From: an uncultured Lachnospiraceae bacterium
GTDB lineage: Bacteria > Bacillota > Clostridia > Lachnospirales > Lachnospiraceae
DNA length: 64,000 nucleotides
Direction of reading: 5' to 3'
Assembly: GCA_905197485.1 (NCBI GenBank)
Contig: CAJJYZ010000010.1
Location: 3,190 to 67,189, forward strand
Shown: positions 58,672 through 64,000 of the stretch, in pieces
Position numbering within the stretch: the first letter of the stretch is position 1
How the letters are laid out: each line of letters begins with the position of its first letter
Notes under the pieces: generated by a model
What the model was told of the DNA's origin: nothing
The model's input: the letters and a program-made list of their open reading frames with translations, nothing else
Database searches by the model: none
Position numbers and translations under genes: made by a program

Positions 58672-58816
58672 GGATGACAGTTCACTCCTTTTTTTGTAAA
58701 ATATGAATACCATTATATCACTTGACAAGAAGCATTGCAATTTCAGATAAGTATGTTAGAATATACTGTATATTTATAAATCAAAACCCAGAATAATAAT
58801 AGAAATAGAGGTAACT

Positions 58817-59533
58817 ATGCAGAATACAAAGAAACAAAAACTCGGAATTATCGGTGGCCTCGGTCCGGCAGCCTCCGCTTTTTTCTACAATCGAATTACG
58901 GAACACACAGCAGCTTCCTGCGACCAGGAGCATCTCGATATTCTCCTTTTCAGCCATGCAACGATTCCGGACCGCACAGCCGCGATTGAAAGCGGCGATG
59001 ACGAAGAACTCCTTCGTCTTCTCGGCGAAGACCTCAAGACGCTGGAATCTCTTGGAGCCGCCAACATTGCGATTCCTTGCAATACATCCCATTATTTTTA
59101 TGAGCAGATGCAGTCTTGCGTATCTGTTCCGATTATCAACATGATTCACGAAAGCGTCCGCTATGCGGTTGAGACACGTTCTAATGTAAAAAAGATTGGG
59201 ATTATGGCAACTGACGGTACGATAGAAACCAGACTCTACCACAAGGAATGCGAGGCATTTGGCATCATGCCTTATCAGCCGTCCAAGGAGCGTCAACAAG
59301 ATGTCATGTCTCTCATCTATGATGAGATTAAGAGCGGAAAGGAAGCGGACACTTCCAAGTTCGAACGTGTCATGGAAGAATTCATTTCCAACGGTTGTGA
59401 TGTCGTACTGCTTGCCTGTACGGAACTATCCGTATATGCCGAAACACACGCCGTTCCATCTATCTGTCTTGACGCGATGGACGTACTCGCCCGGGTTGCG
59501 ATTGAACGCTCCGGCGCTATCTATAAAGAGTAA
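58817..59533 (+). CDS. Aspartate/glutamate racemase family protein
   Basis: A 238-residue cofactor-independent amino acid racemase. The two catalytic cysteines are in IAIPCNTSHYF (near 82) and VLLACTELSVY (near 195), and LGIIGGLGPAASAFFYNRI is the N-terminal loop. This matches the aspartate racemase (YgeA-like) group more than MurI. It probably makes a D-amino acid for the wall or for storage. The start at 58817 follows AGAGGTAAC. It is divergent from the CmpB-like gene and ends in a terminator shared with the convergent prepilin peptidase gene. Confidence 0.88.
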   Translation: MQNTKKQKLGIIGGLGPAASAFFYNRITEHTAASCDQEHLDILLFSHATIPDRTAAIESGDDEELLRLLGEDLKTLESLGAANIAIPCNTSHYFYEQMQSCVSVPIINMIHESVRYAVETRSNVKKIGIMATDGTIETRLYHKECEAFGIMPYQPSKERQQDVMSLIYDEIKSGKEADTSKFERVMEEFISNGCDVVLLACTELSVYAETHAVPSICLDAMDVLARVAIERSGAIYKE

Positions 59534-59542
59534 CTTCATGTA

Positions 59543-59580
59543 TGTAGGGGAAATTCTCAAATTTCTCCTACACTATTTTT
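59543..59580. terminator. Terminator between racemase and prepilin peptidase genes
   Basis: TGTAGGGGAAATT pairs with AATTTCTCCTACA (one G-U) around CTC-A, followed by CTATTTTTG. The stem overlaps the stop codon of the convergent gene. Confidence 0.75.
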
Positions 59581-59999
59581 GCAAGAAATGCACCAAGACA
59601 TAAAAATGGTCCAAATGCAATCTCTTTCTCCTCTCCCTTTTTCTTATAGATTCTCTGATACAGAATCCAAAATGCAGCCGAAAATACTGCAATCACAAAG
59701 CTTTCTATCCAGCATTCCAATCCGAAATAACACCCGTTCGCCACACTAAGCTTCACATCCCCGCCCCCAAATGAACCAGGCGCAACGCATAGAATCAGAA
59801 AGAAAAACAGAAAAGCGATACCCATTCCGGCAATTCCTTCTACTATCTCCTCTTTTCCCATGAAACATCTTTGAAGCACGCCACACAGAAAAATCGTCCA
59901 AACATACCTCTTCGGAATGTTCCGCTCTTTCCAGTCTCGAATTGCGGCCTGACATAGAACCAGGCACCATATTCCATCTAAGAAACCGATTGTATTCAC
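59568..59999 (-). CDS. Prepilin peptidase, A24 family, short form
   Basis: A 143-residue integral membrane aspartic protease of the TadV/FlaK size class, with four to five segments. The active-site acids are in AAIRDWKERNIPKRY near 24 and FGGGDVKLSVANG (GXGDXK) near 81. It lacks the N-terminal methylase domain of full PilD. It should cut leader peptides of type IV pilin-like proteins. No pilin, ATPase or Tad genes lie within the window, so its substrate is elsewhere. An in-frame ATG at the start is directly upstream of MNTIGFLDGIWCLV with a weak ribosome site. Confidence 0.82.
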   Translation of the reverse strand: MNTIGFLDGIWCLVLCQAAIRDWKERNIPKRYVWTIFLCGVLQRCFMGKEEIVEGIAGMGIAFLFFFLILCVAPGSFGGGDVKLSVANGCYFGLECWIESFVIAVFSAAFWILYQRIYKKKGEEKEIAFGPFLCLGAFLAKIV

Positions 60000-60066
60000 A
60001 TCCTATCTGAAAAATCATCGAATTTGATTGACATGACAACATAAAAATAAAAAAGATACGAAAAAC

Positions 60067-60091
60067 AGAAGGGGACGCTTTTTACATCCCC
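60067..60091 (-). terminator. Terminator of the DUF6465 gene
   Basis: GGGGATG pairs with CGTCCCC around a seven-base loop, followed on the minus strand by TTCTGTTTTTC. Confidence 0.75.
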
Positions 60092-60107
60092 TTGATTTGT
60101 TACATGA

Positions 60108-60560
60108 TTAAAAGTCGATTCTTCCTGCGGAATCACCATTGATTACATAGTATACGGAATTCTCTTCCGGTTTCACATACAATGCCATTGTCTTGATATC
60201 TCCGACTTTCTTGCCGCTCTTTGTCCATGCTTTTTTCACAGATGCAATCATGTCTTTCTCCTGCACCTGTTTTCCATAGTACTCTACGTATAAGGAAGTC
60301 TTGATTTCCTTTTTCGCTGCCGCTTTCTTCACTTTCTCCACTGTCTTTTTCGCTTCCGGAGCAACTTTTTCTACTGCTTCTTTCACTTCCGGAACCACTT
60401 GTTCCACCGCTTCTTTCACTTCCGGAGCAACTTGTTCTTCTACTACTTTCTTCACTTCCGGAATCACTTCTTCCGCTGCTTTCTTAACCTCCGGAATGAT
60501 AGTCTCTATTTTTGTCTTAACCTCAGATGTCACTGTTTTTTTCTGTTTTTTCTTCGCCAT
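60108..60560 (-). CDS. DUF6465 family protein with Lys/Val/Glu repeats
   Basis: A 150-residue soluble protein. Residues 1-85 are a highly charged repeat with five to six units of the form PEVKKAVEEVI, expected to form a continuous amphipathic helix. Residues 90-150 are the compact DUF6465 domain (TSLYVEYYGKQVQEKDM, VYYVINGDSAGRIDF), common in Lachnospiraceae and without known function. ATG 60560 follows TTAGGAGGGATTATC. It stands alone with its own terminator. The helix looks like a spacer or a polyelectrolyte segment; a nucleoid or envelope link is possible but unsupported. Confidence 0.8.
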   Translation of the reverse strand: MAKKKQKKTVTSEVKTKIETIIPEVKKAAEEVIPEVKKVVEEQVAPEVKEAVEQVVPEVKEAVEKVAPEAKKTVEKVKKAAAKKEIKTSLYVEYYGKQVQEKDMIASVKKAWTKSGKKVGDIKTMALYVKPEENSVYYVINGDSAGRIDF

Positions 60561-60633
60561 GATAATCCCTCCTAAAATAAAACGATTCAAAACGTTAATA
60601 TTATAACATATTTTTCATATGAATCCTACTCTT

Positions 60634-61260
60634 TTATCGAAGTTTCTGGCAATATGCCCCTTCCAGAATATCGACAACTCCTTCCACACCTAAAAGACTG
60701 CTGTTTAACAGCATCTGATGGGACTCGATATCTCCCCATTTTCTTCCGGTATGCGCTTCGTAATAGAGCTTTCTCTCCTTGTCTACTTTTTTAATCTTCT
60801 CTTTTGCCTGTTTCTCATCCAGATGATAAATCTTCATAATTCTGCGGACTCTGTCCTCCGGATAAGCGTAGATAAAGGTGTGAATATAGTTTGAATAATC
60901 ACCCAGTATGTAATCCGCACATCTTCCCACGATGATACAAGGACCTCGTTTTGCGAGTTTTTTCAGAATCTCTGTCTGAATCGCATACAGACGGTCGCTA
61001 ATCGGTTCCACGCTCTGGTCGCTCGCCGCAAAAGAAGTATAACTTCCGACACCTACGACATACGCAGATAAAAATTTGCCAAGCATGGTCTCATCCGCCT
61101 CTCTCGCCACATCTTCATCCAAATGCAGCTCTCTGGCTGCCATCCTGACTAAATTGTGGTCGTATAAAGGAATGTCCAAGCGTTCCGATAGTCTGTTTCC
61201 AATTTCATGTCCGCCACTTCCAAATTGTCTGCCAATCGTAATAATAATATTATCTGTCAT
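60634..61260 (-). CDS. Cytidylate kinase-like family protein
   Basis: A 208-residue P-loop kinase of the Cytidylate_kin2 family. The phosphate-binding loop is ITIGRQFGSGGHEIGNRLSE at residues 7-26; KRGPCIIVGRCADYILGDY near 110 and RRIMKIYHLDEKQAKEKI near 140 are typical. The true cytidylate kinase (Cmk) is a different protein, so the substrate here is uncertain; clostridia often carry several copies. TAAAAGGAGGCTGACAAGA precedes the ATG. No partner is evident nearby. Confidence 0.88.
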   Translation of the reverse strand: MTDNIIITIGRQFGSGGHEIGNRLSERLDIPLYDHNLVRMAARELHLDEDVAREADETMLGKFLSAYVVGVGSYTSFAASDQSVEPISDRLYAIQTEILKKLAKRGPCIIVGRCADYILGDYSNYIHTFIYAYPEDRVRRIMKIYHLDEKQAKEKIKKVDKERKLYYEAHTGRKWGDIESHQMLLNSSLLGVEGVVDILEGAYCQKLR

Positions 61261-61416
61261 TCTTGTCAGCCTCCTTTTATTTTTAGAATATCACTTCTTA
61301 TTTTTATAATTATAACACCATTTTCGGTTTTCTGACAACTTAAAAATCAGAATATTTTTATTCCGAAATATTTTGATTTTTTTCATCCAAGACTGGAAAA
61401 TCATGGATATCAATTG

Positions 61417-61422
61417 TATAAT
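61417..61422 (+). promoter_or_regulatory. Probable -10 element of the glg promoter
   Basis: TATAAT at 61417-61422, with a weak -35 (TGGAAA, 61394-61399) 17 bases upstream. The start would be near 61429, giving a short leader before glgC. Confidence 0.5.
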
Positions 61423-61464
61423 ATAGGTACATGTATCTTATGCAAAGGAAGAAAGGGGATTATT

Positions 61465-62604
61465 ATGAAACATAATAATATGCTAGCTATGATACTTGCC
61501 GGCGGCCGCGGAAGCCGTCTGCATGATTTGACAAACAAAGTAGCCAAACCGGCTGTTTCTTACGGAGGAAAATATCGTATCATTGATTTCCCGCTGAGTA
61601 ACTGTGCGAACAGTGGAATCGACATTGTTGGTGTCCTCACACAGTACGAATCGGTTCTTTTAAACAGCTATGTTGCCGCAGGAAGGAGATGGGGATTGGA
61701 CGCGAAAGACAGCGGCGTCTACGTACTGCCTCCTCGTGAAAAGGCAGACGCCAATTTAGACGTCTACCGCGGAACTGCAGATGCGATTTCCCAAAACATT
61801 GATTTTATCGATTCTTTCTCCCCGGAATATCTGTTGATTCTTTCCGGCGACCACATCTATAAAATGGATTATGATAAGATGTTAAAATACCACAAGTCCT
61901 GCAACGCCGACGCGACTATCGCAGTTCTTGAGGTGCCAATCAAAGAGGCAAGCCGTTTCGGTATCATGAATACAGACGAGACGGGACGGATTCTGGAATT
62001 TGAAGAAAAACCGGAACATCCGAAGAGCAATCTTGCTTCCATGGGAATCTATATCTTTAATTGGAAGCTGCTTCGCAAGATGCTTCTCGCGGATATGAAA
62101 AACGAAACTTCAAACCACGACTTTGGAAAAGATATCATTCCTGCTCTCTTGAATGACAAGAAGAGTCTCTATGCTTATAAATTCAAAGGCTACTGGAAAG
62201 ACGTCGGAACGATTGACTCTCTCTGGGAAGCCAACATGGACCTTCTCAATCACAGAAATGAACTGGATTTGAACGACCCGACCTGGAAGATTTATACAGA
62301 AGACTCGACGACTCTTCCTCATTATATCGGCGCCGACGCGCAGATTCATCGTGCATTCATTACACAGGGTTGTGTGATTGACGGAGATATTGAGAGCTCT
62401 GTTTTATTCACCGGAGTCAAAGTCGGAAAGGGCGCGAAGATTATCGACAGTGTCCTCATGCCGAATTCTGTCGTGGAAGACGGAGCTGTTGTCACAAGAG
62501 CGCTCGTTGCTGAAGGCGTAAAAATCGGAAAACAGGCTGTAGTCGGAAGTGCGGACAGCGAACATATTGAGCTGATTGCGAAACGTGTAAAGGGGGTAGA
62601 ATAA
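61465..62604 (+). CDS. glgC: Glucose-1-phosphate adenylyltransferase
   Basis: A 379-residue ADP-glucose pyrophosphorylase, the committed step of glycogen synthesis. The nucleotide loop AMILAGGRGSRLHDLT is near residue 8, the catalytic GDHIYKMDYDKML near 128, and FGIMNTDETGRI with EEKPEHPKSN near 170. The C-terminal third is a left-handed beta-helix. ATG 61465 follows GAAAGGGGAT; a longer frame to 61414 has no ribosome site. glgD follows one base after the stop. No glgA, glgB or glgP lies in the window. Confidence 0.95.
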   Translation: MKHNNMLAMILAGGRGSRLHDLTNKVAKPAVSYGGKYRIIDFPLSNCANSGIDIVGVLTQYESVLLNSYVAAGRRWGLDAKDSGVYVLPPREKADANLDVYRGTADAISQNIDFIDSFSPEYLLILSGDHIYKMDYDKMLKYHKSCNADATIAVLEVPIKEASRFGIMNTDETGRILEFEEKPEHPKSNLASMGIYIFNWKLLRKMLLADMKNETSNHDFGKDIIPALLNDKKSLYAYKFKGYWKDVGTIDSLWEANMDLLNHRNELDLNDPTWKIYTEDSTTLPHYIGADAQIHRAFITQGCVIDGDIESSVLFTGVKVGKGAKIIDSVLMPNSVVEDGAVVTRALVAEGVKIGKQAVVGSADSEHIELIAKRVKGVE

Positions 62605-62605
62605 C

Positions 62606-63721
62606 ATGGAGAAAGCATTAGGAATCGTAAATTTTGCCGCAAATAACATCTGGGCGGACGGACTGAGTACATACCGCCCAATCGGAGCCTTCTCCTTCCT
62701 CGGACGATATCGTGTTATCGACTTCCCGCTCTCCAATATGAGCAACAGCGGAATCGACCAGATTCAAGTCTATGTAAGAAGAAGAGCCCGCTCCCTTGCA
62801 GAGCATCTCGGAACCGGGCGTCATTATAACATCAACTCCAAACGTGGAAAAGTACATCTTCTTTTCTCTGAGACAGAGGTCTTAGACGATATGTATAATA
62901 CAGACATTTCCGCCTTTTTGGATAACATGGAGATTATCGGACGGACAACCTGCCCGTATGTTGTTATCGCGCCAAGTTATATGGTATACACCGCGAATTT
63001 TGATGAACTTCTTCAGACACATATTGAATCCGGAGCAGACATGACATTGCTTTATCATACGGTAGATAACGCAAAAGACCACTTCCTATTCTGCAATACT
63101 TTGAACCTGAATCGTCAAAAAGGTGTCTTATCCATTAAGCCAAACCGCGGAAATGCAAAGAACCGCAACATTTTTATGGATACTTATGTCATGTCCAAAA
63201 AATTATTTATCAATCTTGTAAAAGAGGCAAAGAAAGTGTCTTCCGTATTTACATTCTCCGATATCGTAGATTTGGCATGCAGCGAAATCGATATCCGCGG
63301 CGTCGCACATCGCGGATACTTCGCAGCTATTACCGATTTCAAGAGTTATTATGACGCGAACCTTTCCCTCATTGATTACAAGAATGCAGTCAGCCTTTTC
63401 GATGAAGAATGGCCAATCTACACAAAGACAAACGACTCTTGTCCGACTCACTATGTGGACGGCGCCGATGTGAAAGCCTCTGTTGTCTCCAACGGATGTT
63501 TCATCGAAGGTACGATTCACAATTCTGTTATCGGACGAGGCTGCACTATCAAGAAAGGGGCTGTCGTTAAGAACTGTGTTCTCCTCCCAGGTGTTGTCAT
63601 CGAAGAGGATGCCCATATCGAGAATACGGTCATTGACAAACATGCAAAAATCGTCCATGTCAAGGATATCATTGCAAGCCCTGAAAAACCGGGTTATGTA
63701 AAACGAAGCGATACTTTATAA
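62606..63721 (+). CDS. glgD: GlgD, non-catalytic or regulatory ADP-glucose pyrophosphorylase subunit
   Basis: A 371-residue paralogue of GlgC found in Firmicutes. It keeps the fold (PIGAFSFLGRYRVIDFPLSN near 24-43) but lacks the GGxGxRL nucleotide loop at its N-terminus, which reads IVNFAANNIWADGLSTYRPI. Metal-binding GDH is changed to IAPSYMVY near 132. In Bacillus the GlgC-GlgD heterotetramer is more active than GlgC alone. The start codon ATG 62606 follows GTAAAGGGGGTAG and is coupled to glgC by a one-base gap. Confidence 0.95.
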   Translation: MEKALGIVNFAANNIWADGLSTYRPIGAFSFLGRYRVIDFPLSNMSNSGIDQIQVYVRRRARSLAEHLGTGRHYNINSKRGKVHLLFSETEVLDDMYNTDISAFLDNMEIIGRTTCPYVVIAPSYMVYTANFDELLQTHIESGADMTLLYHTVDNAKDHFLFCNTLNLNRQKGVLSIKPNRGNAKNRNIFMDTYVMSKKLFINLVKEAKKVSSVFTFSDIVDLACSEIDIRGVAHRGYFAAITDFKSYYDANLSLIDYKNAVSLFDEEWPIYTKTNDSCPTHYVDGADVKASVVSNGCFIEGTIHNSVIGRGCTIKKGAVVKNCVLLPGVVIEEDAHIENTVIDKHAKIVHVKDIIASPEKPGYVKRSDTL

Positions 63722-63734
63722 AACGTCAAAAAAA

Positions 63735-63873
63735 GAATCTCGCAAGCGAGATTCTCCGCGCGCGAGCGGTGCCGTTAACGGCTCATTTCCTTTCCGCGAG
63801 CTGCGCATTTCCACACAAAGTGTGTTTATTTATTACATAGGATTCCAAAGGATTTTCCTATGTAATAAATAAA
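63735..63873. repeat. Palindrome-rich intergenic element, copy B
   Basis: Starts 13 bases after the glgD stop. GAATCTCGC-AA-GCGAGATTC (63735-63754, perfect), then GCCGTTAACGGC (63771-63782) and GC-rich blocks, and an AT-rich hairpin of 18 bp (63825-63842 with 63856-63873). Order and parts resemble copy A at 32298-32421, although the GC-rich middle differs. It may be a mobile palindromic element or an RNA gene; neither has coding potential. Confidence 0.6.
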
Positions 63874-63877
63874 AAGA

Positions 63878-63916
63878 ACAGAGCCAAATCCTATCTCGAT
63901 TTGACTCTGTCTTTTT
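63878..63916 (+). terminator. Terminator after the glg operon
   Basis: ACAGAGCCAAATC (63878-63890) pairs with GATTTGACTCTGT (63898-63910, one mismatch) and CTTTTTATTT follows. Confidence 0.8.
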
Positions 63917-63951
63917 ATTTCAAAATATTTAGAAGAAAAGCTTATCCTGAA

Positions 63952-63999
63952 TTATTCATGGATCAGTATTCGACCAAATAACTGTACCATGAGTTCAAA
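63952..63999 (-). CDS. Possible 3' end of a gene running off the window
   Basis: An open minus-strand frame enters from the right edge and ends at TAA 63952-63954. The last residues would be FELMVQLFGRILIHE. Fifteen codons are too few to assign it, and it may be chance. Confidence 0.25.
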   Translation of the reverse strand, partial: FELMVQLFGRILIHE

Positions 64000-64000
64000 A

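Noticed and set aside
1..64000. CRISPR array, tRNA or rRNA genes, prophage or complete insertion sequence
   Set aside because: I scanned for regularly spaced direct repeats, tRNA-like and rRNA sequences, and transposase or phage proteins and found none.

Overview
The window looks like chromosome from an anaerobic Firmicute of the class Clostridia, most likely family Lachnospiraceae. Four things point there. A GlgC/GlgD pair is present, and GlgD is a Firmicutes paralogue. There is a Phe T-box leader in front of pheST. A SpoIID-type sporulation protein, ATP-dependent PEP carboxykinase and DUF6465/DUF5714/DUF5058 proteins typical of gut clostridia are encoded. Promoters are of the TTGACA-17-TATAAT kind with strong GGAGG ribosome sites. 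I cannot resolve genus from sequence alone. There are no rRNAs, tRNAs, CRISPR arrays, complete insertion sequences or phage genes.

Layout. 0-2.3 kb: a two-gene DNA repair/modification operon (radical SAM protein plus DUF4130 protein) under a promoter with LexA-type SOS boxes. 2.3-6.1 kb: a frameshifted LysR gene divergent from a DUF5058 membrane protein, a second membrane protein and an M20 amidohydrolase. 6.1-12.7 kb: MATE exporter, a self-regulated GntR(YtrA)/ABC operon, a CocE-type hydrolase and a radical SAM protein. 12.7-14.4 kb: mgtE behind a long structured leader that encodes a 27-codon peptide and has competing hairpins. 14.5-18 kb: lgt, MATE, ridA and the Fe-S scaffold ATPase mrp. 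18-21.4 kb: MarR-controlled alcohol and aldehyde dehydrogenases. 21.4-26 kb: Na/phosphate symporter, then a PepSY lipoprotein with a two-component system. 26-29.9 kb: pheS-pheT behind a T-box. 29.9-37.5 kb: YihY protein, SpoIID-like protein, a 6S RNA gene, and the MoxR/DUF58/transglutaminase operon. 37.5-47.7 kb: an AT-richer accessory stretch of acetyltransferases, a methyltransferase fusion, nucleotide-salvage enzymes and several broken genes (nonsense LysR, truncated DHFR-like gene, remnant of an AbiE toxin-antitoxin pair). 47.8-49.5 kb: pckA. 49.6-54.4 kb: a probable catabolic operon (ornithine-cyclodeaminase-family enzyme, IlvD/Edd-family dehydratase, TrmB regulator, NhaC antiporter). 54.5-57.3 kb: two glycolipid glycosyltransferases with a TVP38 protein. 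57.5-61.3 kb: small regulators, racemase, prepilin peptidase, DUF6465, cytidylate-kinase-like protein. 61.4-63.7 kb: glgC-glgD.

The most interesting signal is the mgtE leader (about 12701-13020). It has a strong promoter and a well-placed 27-codon ORF. Its 11-bp stem (12765-12775 with 12839-12849) is mutually exclusive with a 13-bp terminator-like stem (12839-12851 with 12913-12925), and a further hairpin with a U run sits inside the ORF. This is the geometry of a translation-coupled attenuator, and I see no resemblance to the M-box magnesium riboswitch. Other points of note are the SOS boxes on the radical SAM operon, a two-copy highly palindromic intergenic element (about 32298-32421 and 63735-63873), and the IlvD/OCD/TrmB/NhaC operon of unknown substrate.
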